Shown: positions 20,156 through 33,600, counted from the stretch's first letter. The stretch: 64,000 nt of DNA from Bidens hawaiensis (GCA_021521415.1 JAIQDT010003874.1:1-64000), one strand, 5' to 3'. The notes: generated by a model from the sequence alone, not told the origin. Translations and numbers: made by a program.

Positions 20156-23100
20156 ATGATTAAACGCCGGCAGCCACATACCGAGTCGTTATCCGATAAA
20201 ATAAACCGTTACCGCGGGGCTATTTTGGTAATTTCAGTACCTGTTATTTTGGTATCGTTTGTGTTGTTTGTAATGCCGTCTGCGAGGTCTCCTGTTGACG
20301 GAGTCTCGTCGAACAGAAAGTTTTCGCCGAATTATGTGTTGCATTCGGATCCGGGGAGTAATAAGTATGCGGTGGTGTTCGATGCTGGGAGTTCGGGGAG
20401 TAGAGTTCATGTGTTTTGTTTTGATCAGAATTTGGATCTTGTGCGAATCGGTGATGGACTTGAGCTGTTTGAGCAGGTAATTCGATTGCTCCATGTTGTT
20501 GATTTTGCAGTTAGGTCAGGTTTATTAGCAATTATGTGCAATGAAGTGTAGTTTAGGATCGGAATTGAAGTAGATCCAGTGTAATGCGTTGATTTGCATT
20601 ACATTAACGATAGACCATTACATCAAAACCATAAAACTGTACTTAGTAAGTAGTGATTGATTACATTATTTTCAAGAAATACAAAGTGTCATTTGTTGCA
20701 TTTGTAAAACACTTGATCTTTAAATATCCTGAGTCATCTATCCAATTCACTGTTGTATAACACGCTAGTCGGGTGGTTTACATGTAAAAAAATGATTTTT
20801 ACATATAAACACATGTAGAAGCCATTTTGATTTTAAAGATACATTAAGCCCTAACTTTGTTGATTTTGTGTTATTGTGAATTAGGTTAGGTTTATTAACA
20901 GTTATGTGTGATGAACTGTAGTTTAGGTTAAGAATTAGGTTAGGTTTATTAACAGTTATGTGTGATGAACTGTAGTTTAGGTTATGAATTGAAGTAGATC
21001 CGGTGGAATGGGTCGATTTCTGTTAATGATGAAACATTGCATTACATTATCTTGATCTTTAAATCTCCCAAGTCCTTTGGTTACTTCAATGTTGTCATGA
21101 AGTGTGGTTTAGGTTACAAATTGAAAGAGATCTGGTGGAATGTGTCAGTTTCTTTTAATGATAATACATTACATTATCATTTTCAAGAAATATAAAATCT
21201 TGTTGATTAGATTTGTAAAACCCTTAGATCTTTGAATCTCCCAAGTCCTATGTCCAATCCAATGTTCTAGAACTCGGCCTACTGGTGCAAACAGAGCTCG
21301 AGCTCGGTTCATTTCAGTCTCTATTTTCAAAGCTCGAGCTCAGCTCGTTAGTAATTTTCAAGCATGAGCCTTGGCTCGGGCTCGTGTACTATTTCTTATT
21401 ATTCTCTATTTTCACAAGCTGCCTCGAGCTCGATAAGTGAAGCTCAGGCTCAGGCTCGCTTACTAAACGAGCTTACTTTTAGGCTCGAGGGCTCGTTTAA
21501 GCTCGGCTCGATCAAGCTTTTTCACCCCTAGAGCTCGCTAGTCAGGGGCGGGTGGGGGTGTGACTAGCGATTAATCGGGATTAATTGGCTTGGAATCTTT
21601 ATATGTAACTTTCAGTTTTATCTATATAGGGGTGAGTTCATTGGGGAACCATGTGTTTTACATGAAACATTTTTACATGTCAAAAGTCATGTTTACATAA
21701 TATTATTTGTAATTTTATATATAAACACATGTAGAAGCCGTTTTAACTAAAAAAACAGAAAAAAAAAAAGTAAAAATAGGTTTTATTACAAAAATGAAAT
21801 TTTATTATTAGAACGCTTTCTACATGTGTTTATATGCAAAAACTCCAAAAAAAGTTTATGCAAAAATGAATTTTGTACATGTGAAAATGAGTTTTTATGA
21901 GTTTTTTACATGTAAAAGTAATGGTTCCCCACTTTTTTGTGGTTCCCCAATGAACCCCTTCTATATATATGTATATACACACACACATTTTTATGTATAC
22001 ATATATGTGGAATCACTGGAAATTGGCTGGAAACTGCTTGACCGATTAGGCCAGACTACTGATTTTCTCGCTGATTACCCAATAATTATTTAGTCTTTTA
22101 ATCAGCGACTAGTCTCCGAATAAAGATGATTTTTCCAACAATGGTCAAATTCATCCCGAAGAGTCCTGTAACATAATGTATATGAAATGAAAATGCATGC
22201 TTTAAGTAAAATTTGCTTTTACTCAGTGGGACAGCTGTGCAATATACAATGTCCTAACAATATCTATCATACAATATACATGCACGTTCAATAATTCATA
22301 TTCACTAGACACCGTTAGGTGCATTCATGCCACCATTTCGTGCATCACATTCGCTAGCTCAGCCTGTAAGATGGACATAATAAAAAAAAAGATTGTGTTT
22401 TTCTTCTATTTACTTAACCAATAAGTCTATTAGGATCATCAAACAAGTAATGTTTGCTTCTATATTTTAGTTGAAACCAGGTTTGAGTGCACACGCAGCC
22501 GACCCGAAAGAGGCTGCAGATTCTCTCCTGCCTCTGTTAGAGAAAGCAGAAGCAGTTGTTCCACAAAATATGCGCGAAAACACACCTGTCAAAGTTGGAG
22601 TAAGCGATTTGTATTATTGCATATAAGTATACCACTTCAGAATTTTGTTACATCTGCATGCTTATAGATCTTTATATATACAGGCAACTGCAGGTCTGAG
22701 ACAGTTGGGAGTTGATGCATCTGAACGAATTTTGCAAGCTGTAAATACATACATACACACACTAATCTTCTGCAAAAAAAAAAAAAAGAAAAAAAATCCA
22801 TCTTTAAGGTTTCTTTGTCTTGTATAACACTAGATTTTATGTTAATATAGGTGAAAGATGTTCTAAAAGTTAAGAGCAGCCTGAAATCGGATGATGATTG
22901 GGTTACTGTTTTGGATGGAACTCAAGAAGGTGCTTATCAATGGGTATGTGTTATTACTTATTAGCACAAGCTTGTACTTATACATTTGCTTCACTTTTTA
23001 ATATCTTCTTAATGCTTACAGGTGACCATAAACTATCTTCTAAAGAAATTAGGCAAGAAATATTCAGAGACAGTTGGGGTAGTTGATCTTGGTGGTGGAT

Positions 23101-24175
23101 CAGTTCAAATGGCGTATGCTATTTCAGAAGAGGATGCTGCAAAGGCTCCAAGAATAACAAACGGAGAAGATACTTATGTTAAGGAAATGTTTCTCATGGG
23201 TCATAAATATTATCTTTATGTTCATAGGTTTGTCTATTTATTTACATTTTTTAACAACCATGAAAAATAACAATAAAAGAAACGAAAATATGTAATCTTG
23301 TTGGTGCTGCAGTTACTTGAAGTACGGATTATTGGCAGCTCGAGCTGAGATTCTTGGAGTTGAAAAAGATTCTGATAATCCATGCATCTTGGCTGGCTAT
23401 GACGGTAAATGGTTATATTAATGTTTTCGTCGTATTTGTTATAAAATGGTTATATTAATTGTATAATTTTGTCTTATATTTTAGGGGTTTATAAATATGG
23501 AGGAAATGATTACAAAGCTTCAGCTCCTCTATCCGGTTCAAACTGGAGCAAGTGCAGGGAAACAGCAATAAAAGCCCTGAAAGTTAACGAATCGACTTGC
23601 ACACACATGAAATGTACATTTGGTGGTGTATGGAACGGTGGTGGTGGTGACGGTCAAAAGAATCTTTTTGTGGCTTCTTTCTTCTTCGATCGTGCTGCTG
23701 AGGTATCACTATTATTATTATTGTTGTTATGAACACTTATCCTTCAAGAATCTTTATAAAAACTCACACAATTATGTATCTAGGCCGGTTTTGTCGATGC
23801 AAGTAAACCTGTTGCCACAGTTAGTCCAGCCGAATTCCAGAAGGCGGCTCAAGGGGCATGCGCGACCATACTTGAAGATGCCAAATCTAAATATCCTCGC
23901 GTGGAGTCTGCTAACTTACCATATTTATGCATGGATCTTGTGTATCAATACACTTTGCTTGTTGATGGCTTTGGTAAGTTGAAGTTGAATCACTGGTTCA
24001 GCCCGTTTAGCGATATTTTATTTAACCCGTTAAGTAAATTCGATTGCGTTTTTGAACAGATCTGCAGTCTCATCAACAGATTACGCTGGTGAAAAAAGTT
24101 GAGTACCAAAATTCATTGGTTGAGGCTGCGTGGCCATTAGGCAGTGCAATTGAAGCGGTGTCAGTGGCTCGTTAA
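20156..24175 (+). CDS. APY1: Apyrase (GDA1/CD39 nucleoside phosphatase), 9 exons
   Basis: Hydrolyses nucleoside tri- and diphosphates; plant APY1/APY2 relatives sit in the Golgi or outside the membrane and lower extracellular ATP. Exons: 20156-20476, 22471-22599, 22684-22740, 22851-22943, 23022-23227, 23313-23404, 23485-23702, 23784-23973, 24060-24175. All keep phase, giving 473 residues, the usual length. A single signal-anchor helix lies near residues 21-41. The apyrase-conserved regions are visible: [14 protein letters not shown] from residue 74, ATAGLR at 151, [10 protein letters not shown] with catalytic Glu195, and DLGGGSVQM at 222. Exon 7 holds the Cys-rich segment WSKCRE...CTHMKC. The ATG at 20156 is the first in frame and precedes the basic stretch before the anchor. 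Intron 1 is 2 kb and carries repeats. Whether it is APY1 or APY2 cannot be decided from the sequence. Confidence 0.94.
20878..20985. repeat. 54-bp tandem duplication in apyrase intron 1
   Basis: Two virtually identical 54-bp units, starting GAATTAGGTTAGGTTTATT, lie head to tail at 20878-20931 and 20932-20985. A diverged relative lies near 20510-20560. Confidence 0.9.
21290..21535. repeat. GAGCTCG-rich repeat fragment in apyrase intron 1
   Basis: A dense run of AGCTCGAGCTCGG words, like stretches at 18530-18890 and 31960-32150. It is a dispersed repeat of unknown class with no coding frame. Confidence 0.5.
21629..21958. mobile_element. MITE in apyrase intron 1 with GGTTCCCCAATGAACCCC termini
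   Basis: The left end GGGGTGAGTTCATTGGGGAACCA is the near complement of the right end TGGTTCCCCAATGAACCCC. The octamer TCTATATA lies immediately outside the left end and one base outside the right end, so the duplication is 8 bp or 9 bp with one mismatch. The interior has ACACATGTAGAA motifs on both strands. Confidence 0.75.
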
Positions 24176-25888
24176 CTACCGCCACAACCACAACTGCTGC
24201 TGTTACGCCATCGGTTGTATTATGTATCAAACTGGTGAACTGTGGTTTGGTGCCAGATGAGCGGGTCGGTAAATGCTTTTGAGGTTACAGAACGATATTA
24301 TTTTCGGTTTCTAGTTATTATTATTTTTGAGTTTATAATTCTTGGGACGGAATTCTTGGATACTTTTACTTCAATTTTGAACACAGTAAAGACATAAGTA
24401 GGATTCATTTGTGTTGGTATATCTAGCATTTGTATCCATTTGCAGTGTGCTTGAAAATGCAATATTCAGACAAATCACTTTTTACAATGCGATGCAATAC
24501 AATACATAAACGACAAAAGGCTCGAGCTTCTTTAATTGTCCCTAACCATATTAATCAGCCTTTACATCCATGAAAAACGACATTCGTGCTAATGAATGAA
24601 ACGGAAGCCACGGATGCAGCAAGTCATAATCCTTCCCATGCTATCACTCAAATCTCTTCAACACCTCACTAACAAAAACTACTAAAAGAACGCATCTCCT
24701 ACTCTTGAAGAGAAACAATCGGCTTAGTAGACGTAAAATACAAAATGTGCATCAATGCAATGCAAATGCCTCACGCGATTTACAGGCCTATGGGGGGCAT
24801 TATGTAATCGCCTAAGGGGGGCATTATGTAATCGCATCGTATCACTCTCGCTGACGCGTTTTCCTGTTTCATCTTGTTTTTTGAAACCAAGATCATATGT
24901 TTCATGAAGTTTAGACATAATATTGTATATTCAAACACAACGTTGCAAAAGTCGCTAGGCAGACCCTAGGCGGCCGACTAGGGAGTTGGGAGTAGTCGAA
25001 GTATTTGGAGAGTATTCGGACATGGTAAATATAAAGAAAATTAATTTTTGGACATTATATATTTGTCAAAATAAGCATAATTCATGTCAAAAGGATACTC
25101 TAGTTGACTCGGCAACTTTTGATGATTTTTTTCACTGACTTTTAGAGAACCCTAGCCCGCCTAACCCGACTTTGACCGCCTAGACCGACTTTTAAAAATT
25201 CCTAGCCCGACTTTTGACTACCTAGACCGAATTTTGACCGACTTTGACCGCGTCCAACCAATTCAGGCCGACTTGGAAAAAGTCTACAAGGTAGGGGTCG
25301 GAGGACTGACTAGTCGGTCTTGGAATCCGACATTTACAACACTGTTCAAACATGATAAGGAAAACTTAAAAGTTGCATGAACATGGTTGTGAAATGTAAT
25401 TAATCACCAGTGACAACTCTGCATCAAAGGCAAATGGTTGTTGGCAACAATTAGTTCGAAAGTGATAGCTTTCACTGGTGTAACTGCAGACGTTTATATC
25501 CGAACTCTCACTACTCTTTCACGAAGAGTTGCAGCGTTTTACCCAAATCGCCATAACGTTTCAACCCATATATAAAAGATTCATTTGGTCTATCATTTAG
25601 ATACAGACTACAACTTAGTTCTTCACACGAAAAAGATATAACCACGAAATACTTTGGTCTTAACCGTAAAGATTCAAAAAGTTATCCGAGAACCTGAAAT
25701 GCAAAACCTACATGCCCTGCTAAGCTCTCTTATCATAACACCATATTAAATCAAGTAGCTTTACTTTGACATGCCAACATTCTTTATGTATTCAAAGAAA
25801 ACAGTACTTAATTCATGTCACACAATATGACAATAACATGTAAAACCAAACTTACATTAAACACCCAAACCACATGAACTGAACCTCA
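24176..25888. other. Intergenic between convergent apyrase and RTF2
   Basis: Holds both 3' flanks. Near 24792-24835 a 26-bp stretch with GGGGGGCATTATGTAATCGC is doubled. A hAT MITE occupies 24938-25344. No gene is seen. Confidence 0.6.
24938..25344. mobile_element. hAT-type MITE with perfect 8-bp target duplication
   Basis: A 407-bp element with ends CAACGTTGCAAAAGTC and GACATTTACAACACTG, flanked by TTCAAACA at 24930-24937 and 25345-25352. The 8-bp duplication and the CAGTGTTG-like termini (right end, read on the minus strand) fit hAT. The interior is full of TAGNCCGACTTTTGAC-like words. Confidence 0.85.
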
Positions 25889-26986
25889 TCAGTTCCTTCC
25901 AAGTGGCAAAGACCTGCAAGAATATGTTTCCTTAAACTCCGACTTCCTCGACGACGTAAAAATCGACGCATACACCTCCTTATTCGCATTCGGCGGCGCC
26001 ATATCCCCCGCCTTAAACCGTTTCACTTCTTTCCCATTCGCCTTCGACCCATCAACACCCTTCGTCTCAATCTTCCCCGACACCTTCGTACCCTTCAAAT
26101 CACCCGCACGCTTCGTCCTACTAACCTTAACTACCTCATCACCGACACCCGACTCCACGTTCTTAACCTTTTTCACCTTCCTCTCCCGCAACTGCAGCTT
26201 CTCACTCTCCATCCGCTCTCGCAACTTAACCACCTCGTCTTCACTCCCGTTAATCACAATCTTATCATCTTCCATAAACTCCTTACGGCACACGTGACAC
26301 GTCGAGGATTTAATCTCCTTCAACGCCTTCGCACTCAACACGTGCCCGCACCCCTTCAACGCGTAAAACTTATACTTCCCATTAAACTCCAACCCGGTAA
26401 CCGGACACTGAAACTTCACATCCGAATCCGACCCGGGAATCGGGTCGAGCTCAACGGGCACCATATCCTTCAACCCCTTAATATACCCGAACGCTTTCGG
26501 GACCTTCTTACCCAACAAAGCCTCAACCAAGGCCTGTTTATTAAACACATTCCCTAACGAATCCACCACAATCGGCCGCTTCAACGGCTCGTTCGACAAC
26601 GCGCAATTCAACCATTTCGACAACCTTTGCTCATTCGGGTCAACCTTATCGGGCTTTTTATCCGCATACATATTAAGATAACAGTCACGTGACTCAGCTC
26701 CGGTGGCGCCGCCATCGCCGCCGCCGCCGGAAAGTCGGAAATTTAGGGTGACAGTTGCAAGATTTTGGATTCCGGCGAGTTTGACGGCGGCGGAGTCGGA
26801 GAGAACACGGCCGTTGTGGGTTAGGTAACAATTGATCTGGGGTTTGGGGGTTTGTGTTAATTTGGACAGGATTGATTGTTTGAGGCTGTGGATTGTGGAA
26901 TTGAGGGTTAGGGTTAGGGTTTGAATTGGGGTTTGAAGATCTGGGGCTTGGATGAAGATTTGTAAAGTGTTGGTAGTTGAATTCAT
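25889..26986 (-). CDS. RTF2: RTF2 (replication termination factor 2 family), intronless
   Basis: RTF2 proteins act at stalled replication forks in yeast, and the Arabidopsis relative is linked to intron splicing and nuclear function. The single exon gives 365 residues. Residues 6-86 form a ubiquitin-like N-terminal part (motif LTLTLNSTIHSLKQ). The RTF2 domain starts near 98, with KWLNCALSNEPLKRPIV at 125-140. A RING-like zinc centre is visible as Cys194 (CPVTG), Cys213 and His215 (KGCGHVLS), and Cys230 and Cys233 (CHVC). The C-terminal third is basic and Lys/Glu-rich, ending in SCRSLPLGRN. The frame is open 64 codons further upstream, but ATG 26986 starts the family-like MNSTTNTLQIF and the earlier part is not family-like. 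A TATA motif for this strand is at 27138-27144. Confidence 0.93.
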   Translation of the reverse strand: MNSTTNTLQIFIQAPDLQTPIQTLTLTLNSTIHSLKQSILSKLTQTPKPQINCYLTHNGRVLSDSAAVKLAGIQNLATVTLNFRLSGGGGDGGATGAESRDCYLNMYADKKPDKVDPNEQRLSKWLNCALSNEPLKRPIVVDSLGNVFNKQALVEALLGKKVPKAFGYIKGLKDMVPVELDPIPGSDSDVKFQCPVTGLEFNGKYKFYALKGCGHVLSAKALKEIKSSTCHVCRKEFMEDDKIVINGSEDEVVKLRERMESEKLQLRERKVKKVKNVESGVGDEVVKVSRTKRAGDLKGTKVSGKIETKGVDGSKANGKEVKRFKAGDMAPPNANKEVYASIFTSSRKSEFKETYSCRSLPLGRN

Positions 26987-27137
26987 GGTGTGAATTTGGG
27001 TTATTGAGGTCTGTGTGTGATGAATATGAATGGATTTTGGATGAACTGGAGATTGAATGAAGATTAGCGACGACCTTGTGACGAACCAGATCGGAGTTGT
27101 TCTGTTGGGACAATAATAACGATGATGAAATAGAAAC

Positions 27138-27144
27138 TTATATA
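27138..27144 (-). promoter_or_regulatory. RTF2 TATA box
   Basis: TATATAAG is read on the minus strand about 155 bp before the chosen start codon. This supports the shorter reading frame: the upstream in-frame ATG near 27178 lies above this box and would not be in the transcript. Confidence 0.45.
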
Positions 27145-27189
27145 CCGGCATATAAAAGAGGAATATATTTTCACCCATACCCCTTCCTT

Positions 27190-30100
27190 TAGAGAAAATC
27201 CCAAAATGTCTTGTTAACGGAGGACTTAATTAAACAATTGGTGCCTACGTTTCATGAAAGTAACAAAATTAAGTATTAACATTTAAAAATCACTTGTTTA
27301 GGTATTCAACTTTTCATTTTGTAACAAAGTTAGGTACTAAATCTAACATCCGTTATAAACTTAACAAAATGGGAGTCATGTGAAAAAAAACTAAGGGAAA
27401 TTTTGTCATTACACATTTAACCCAGACTAATGTATCAACTACTTCTTCGTCCCAACAAATTCTCTAATGAAAAAAAGTAGTTGAATCACCGTTTCGAAAT
27501 AAGTTTTACATCAGTCGACTCATATCGTTCTTCCGATCAAAAGCCCTAAAAAATCTGTTTGAAACTAGGGAAAAAACATAACGACATTAAGTATTTTTTA
27601 ACGGAGGACCAGTGAGACAAAAATAGTTAAAAGGTGGGACCATTGCTAGTGATTTTTAAAGGTGAGATTATTATCGGCCAATACACAAAAGGTAAGATTA
27701 TTTATTTTCATTTTTCCTTTTATATGCATTACAAGTTATTAAAAAACCAAATATGAGTAAAGTTAAAATAATGTAATATTAAAAAAAACAACTGATAGGC
27801 TAACATATCATGAAAGGCGTTTTAGAGGCTAATATGTCGTGAAAGATGCGTGTTAGAGGCTAACAGGTCGTGAAAGACGTGTTGAGGCCTAACACGTCGT
27901 CAAAGACGTGTTTGTATAAGACATTTCTAAAAACTTTTATTTAAGGGGACAAAAATGGAATCTCGATCCATTAATAAGACATTTTGGGAATTTTCCCATT
28001 TCAAAAATGTACCATTCTAACTCATCTCTTGACCATGTGTTAAGAAGTTTAACACGTCTTCGATGACGTGAAATTAGTTATAGTAATATAAGATTAAAAA
28101 AAACAAATAAAAGACTAATATGTCTTTAACTATGTGTTTGGATCACGTTGAAGACTTCGGGTATTCATTCAAGGTGAAAACCTATGCCAAAACTCAAAGT
28201 TTTGTATCGAATTGTATGTCGAGTTTTCCTGACATTTAAAAGTTGTGACAAAATGACCTTTTAGAAGATTCTACAATCCATTTTTGTTATGTGTTCCGTT
28301 TTCATATAGGATGTTGTCTTTCTATACTTAACAATCATACCTAGTGTGGCTTCACTTATAACCACGCTATCGGTAGAATCTAGGTAGGGTGACATGTAGG
28401 CACATCATACCTATACCCCAAAGGATATAAATGTTCCTTTAAGAGGCGCCATAAGCTCAAACATATGTTTGATCTTACGTGTTTACAAATAAAAATGTGC
28501 CTTTCTATATCAACAATTTAACAAGAAACACAAGAAATCATTGCCCATTGATCAAGTATTAACAAATGGTAGTCAGTTTACCTCTGCCCGACATAGGAGC
28601 TCACCGAAGAAATGGCTTGCCACTGATCAAAAAAGGTTACGAGTAACTTACATAGATTAGATTTTCCAACTCAGAACGAGATAAGAACCTTATCTGGTTA
28701 TTGACTTTAACCAATTTTGACAGCTTGACATAAAACTAATTTTAGTTACTAACCGATATTCCCATAATCGGTTAACCGGTATATTCACCTATAACTAGAG
28801 GTGCACAAATCAGGTTTTTCAATACCCGGTTCTAGATATAGAACCAACTATGGGTATGATCGAGCATTGAGAAATCAAGTATTGGCCATAACTTGGCCGG
28901 GTATGGAACTGGTTATTGGCTTGAAAAACATACCCATTGTCACTAGTTCCAAGTAGAGTATCGAAGTTGGTACCCAATGCCTGGATATTTCAATACCCTA
29001 TTTCATATATATCTTGGGGATTTTTTCAAGTACTTTTTTGGGTATAAATCACGCTTTTTTAAGAGGCTGAACTTTTGAGGTATTTTTTGAATATTGAAAA
29101 AACCCGGTTCTAGTTTACGGGTACTATTGGGTTTTGATACAGAAATGCATACCCTTTAATCACCCTACGGGTATGGTCCAGTCCGAGTTAGGTATTTTTT
29201 TTTCCCGTACCGGTACCTATAAGACTGGTTGCTTTCTTTCTAGCCCATCAAACACACGTGGAGAGAGCCCAAGCCCAACATTTAAAAAGATATCCAAATA
29301 TGGTCCAACCGATAACTATCAATCGTTATTACTTATCCATCATAAAGTTTTATTTTATAAATATGAAATTGAAAATTCAAAGAATCAAAACATAACCTTA
29401 ATCAGTAAGGAATGCGTGGAGGGAGACATGTGGTTTTGGATTTTGATTACGATCTTTTGCGTGGCCCACCATGTTAAAAATAAATATTAGTTATATGTCA
29501 ATTTTGAAATTAATAGATATTTTTAAGTTAACCCTAAATTAATAGACCATGTTGTCTTAATCGGGTCCACATTAGTTTTAAAGTTTGGCTTGAGCGTTTC
29601 TTTTGGGAAACCCTATCACCGGCTGCCACTTGACATTTGTTGTGCCACCACAAGAGCATAATTCTCTGGTGCAACACACGGCGAGACGAAAACCCGGTGG
29701 GCTCGGGATTCGAATTGACAATCCCTCAAAGCCTAGCTCAAATCCTCCGTTGCCAAATCCACCAAAGTGACATAAGTGAGAGATCAAACTTGGGTTTTCA
29801 CCGGAGAACTAAGCTTTCCTACCGTTAGGGCACAAGTAGATGTTTAGATTTTATTAATTTCTTACAAGTTTTAGCTTATAGGTGTATGTTATAGTGAAGA
29901 ATAACTAAAAAGAAAATGTTATATTTTACCTAGAAAAACTTCAGTTTCAAGGAATATGAATATGATGTGATGGTAAAATGTCTCTTCTATATTTTACAAA
30001 AGGGTTTAAATCTTGTAAGATACAAGTGTATATGATTTATCAAAGTATTTACGAGCATGTTAGTTTGCCATTAATTGCTAGTTAATATGTTGAAGGTTAG

Positions 30101-30670
30101 TTGTTCTTGTCAGGACATTTAATTAATATTTTTAAAAGGCCAACGAATCCTTCAAATGGGCTACAAACTAAATTCGTCACATTGTGATCCACTCGCCTTT
30201 TGATCTGGGAAAAACTCTCACCTAAGGCCAATGCTTGTGAACACTCGCCCTAAGACACGACAGTGCGGTGAGATAAAACTCGTTCAATTCCAAGGATCTT
30301 ATTAATGAACACCACTTACGCATCTAGTCTCTCATCATCATCACCTTGATACCACTAAAACTAAATGCTAAAAACAGGAATCAAACATGAATCATACGAA
30401 ACAAGAGGTATGTCTACCGACAAACGTTATGTCACTAGAAGTCTTTATCATCTAGAAGATAAACCTAAAAGTCTAAAACCAACACAATTATTGTTTTTTT
30501 AATGTTACCACGTGGCCACATATCACTACAAAACAAAGTAACAAACAATAATGATACCATCATGGGCACCAATTTCCCCACCGGCCAAAATAAAGATCTT
30601 TTAACTACTATTTAAGCCTAAACCAACAACCACCTCTTTCAACTTTCAACTACCTACCACCTTAATCAAT
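27190..30670. other. Intergenic between divergent RTF2 and the EUL lectin
   Basis: About 3.5 kb of AT-rich DNA. Seen in it: four degenerate copies of a unit of about 34 bp near 27797-27911 (GAGGCTAACAxGTCGTGAAAGACGTGTT), and a stretch at 28800-29210 with repeated GGTATTG, GGTACC and ACCGGTTC words resembling low-copy dispersed repeats. No gene was recognised. Confidence 0.5.
30509..30514 (+). promoter_or_regulatory. G-box (CACGTG) upstream of the EUL lectin
   Basis: The sequence CCACGTGGC is 157 bp before the start codon and about 100 bp before a TATTTAAG box near 30610. G-boxes of this form bind bZIP factors and are common in ABA-responsive promoters. The Arabidopsis EULS3 gene is reported as stress-responsive. 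Regulation here is inference. Confidence 0.5.
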
Positions 30671-33600
30671 ATGAATCACCACCAAGCACCACCACCACCA
30701 CAACCGCACCATGCTGAACCGGTCCACCATGTGACCACCCACCACACTCCTAAGTACACTGACAATAAACCCACTGTTAGGTTTTTTTGCAAGGCCAAAC
30801 CTGAGTACTCACTCACTATTCGTAATGGTGAACCGGTTCTTGCACCGACCAACCCGTCTGATCATCATCAGGTATATATTATCTACTTGTTTGAACTGTG
30901 GTTTTCGTCCTTGTGGTTGTTCAAATCTGCAGTTGTAGTTTAATAGATTCAAATTTGCGATCTTCATACCTGTGTTTCATTTCACTTGCAACTAAACCCG
31001 ATTCACTAATCTCGTTAAGTTTGGTCGTTAAACCCATCGGCGTGTCCTTCACGTGAGGGGCAGTTTGGTCCTTTTTTCCCCAAAGTACACCCCAGTCCCG
31101 TGAAGGGGCTTGCGAATTAAGATTGGGGTTTATTTGAGAAGAAAAAGGACAAAATTGCCCCTCACGTGTGAAGGACACGCTAATGGATTTAACGACCAGA
31201 CTTAACGGGATTAGTGAATTCGGGTTTAATTGCAAGTGAGATGAAACCACATGATAAAAATCACAAAGTTGAAACTACTGGACTAAAACTGTAGATTTGG
31301 ACAAGGCACAAGGTCGAAAACCACAATTTACTCTATTTATATTTAGGAAAAAAAATTGTATTAGAACCAACCAAAATTTTGGTTAAACAAAATCCAATAA
31401 GTCAGACCCAAAATACAAAGCATATGTACAATAGTTGATTAGTTTTAATATATGAGTTATTAAATTTATATTTACTTAAGGCCCGAATTTGTACTCACCT
31501 GCGGCCTAAATTTTTTTTAGCAATTATCGAGGTCAGTCTTGCAGTCGAGCCTCAAATAAAACTTGTTACTGAGCCCAAACTCGAGCCTCATTAGACCATC
31601 CGGGAGAATCCTTGAAAATCCAGCGACCCTGGTCTAGTAGAAAAATTGGTGGCTAAAATATAATTTAGAAAAGATAAAAACCTTAAAATATATAAAATTA
31701 TAATTTTTTTAATTAAAAAGGTTTAAGGCGGTCAGGAAGAGCGAGTCCTAGGTGGTCACCCACCTTGCTCCTATGGGCCACCCTGAAACCTTGTATGGGA
31801 AGATCATTTAGGGCTATGTTTTTTATTTTTAAGCTTTTTACTCTTTTGGGTTTTTATGTACTAGCTTCACACTACACACAAACTCAAGCAGCACTTAGGC
31901 TTGTTTAGATTTTTCTCAAAATATATGAATATGTATGTACATTAATAAATAATAAATGAGCTGAGCCGGAGTTAAGATCGAGCTTGAAAAAACCACTCAC
32001 GACTCACAAGCCAAGCTCGAGCTTTATAAAAAGAGCTTGAAATGAGATGAGCCGATCTTGAGCCTGGTCGGACTCTCATAAGTCAGAATGAACCAAGCTT
32101 GAGCTTTTATATGCCAAGACGAACCGATCTCGAGCTTGGGCTCGACTCATTTACCCCCCCCCCCCCCCCCCCCCGAACTCACAACTAATTTTTGGAAACC
32201 CTTTTGATTGCATCTGAAAGATTGAGCTAATATTTGAATTGTTCCACAGCATTGGATAAAGGAAGAGAAGTTTAGCACAAGAGTGAAGGATGAAGAGGGT
32301 TTCCCATCTTTTGCTTTGGTCAACAAGGCTACCGGGCAGGCGTTAAAACATGCCACCGGTGCCGAGAAGCCGGTAAGAACTCATTTACAATCATAAGTCC
32401 ATTTGATTTGAATATGATGCTGAAATTATAATATACTTAGGGGTTTGTCTTTTCAAGTAGTAGAAGTGATTAGTTTGTAGTGTTTGAGTATAGTGAAACT
32501 GATTTAGATCTTGTTTGGTTACAACTAGTTAACTTTGAATATGAAATGGTTCAAAAGAACTTAAAAAGTGATATGGTATAGAGTAATTTTATTGACTACG
32601 GAGAATAATAGCGGAAAATCTTCAAATTAGTCAAGTTGATCAAGTTATTTATACACAAAAGTCGTTGCGTTGTGTTTTGAAAAAATAATTAGATATAAAA
32701 CGACCCATTCGGAGATTGACACCTTAGCTCGTTTGACAGAGATCTAAACACTCTTGCACCTGGCCCAGAATAACAATAAAATAAACATATAAATAAATAA
32801 ATGAGTCAATAGTCAACACAATATCCAACCAACATCTTACATGTCAAACACCTTAGCCGACTACATAGGAGTCGGGGCTCTTGTGTAGCTGAAAAATTGG
32901 TAGTCCGGTTCTCTCTAACTTTGGCAGAGTCGGCTCTTGTGTAGTCGGCAACTTGGTAATCTGGCGCTCTCCTAGCCATAGCTGGGAAGTAATATTAGTG
33001 GTGCCACGTGTAAGATGTTGCTTAATTGGTGAATAATATTTTTTGTATATTGAATAATTGAAAACCTGAATTTTCTATACAAAGAGACATGAAAACAGTA
33101 ATTATAAGTTAACTAACAAATAATAATAATAATAATATCTTGGTGTTTTTTTCGATGTTTTTCTAGCTTCTTGCTAGTTTTTCCTTGGTGAATTGAGAAT
33201 ACCATTTGCCGTTCAAAAAGAAATAATAATGACAAAATATCGATAACTATCCTTATAATATCCAAAGTATAGGATATATAATGGTTAACATTTAAACTTA
33301 AAGATTAATAATAAATTAAAAGCATGTTTGGGACTGAGTTTGAAAAATGCTTATTGGCTTATTTGCTTTTTAAAAAAACCATTTTGAAAAGCCAGGATTT
33401 GGTGTTTTTGAAAAACTGCTTTTTAAACCTTTTAAAAAGCTAAAGTAAGAAAGATTTTTTAGATTGGCAAACACATTTTAACTTATTGGCTTTTTCAAAA
33501 CACCAATAAGCTAATAAGCATTTTTCAAACTCAATCCCAAACATGCTCTAAATAACAATAACAATAACAGATAATAAACTCCATAAACAAATTGATTATA

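Noticed and set aside
26987..27178. 64-codon upstream extension of RTF2
   Set aside because: The extension is unlike the family, and the TATA motif for this strand lies inside it (27138-27144), so the start at 26986 is preferred.
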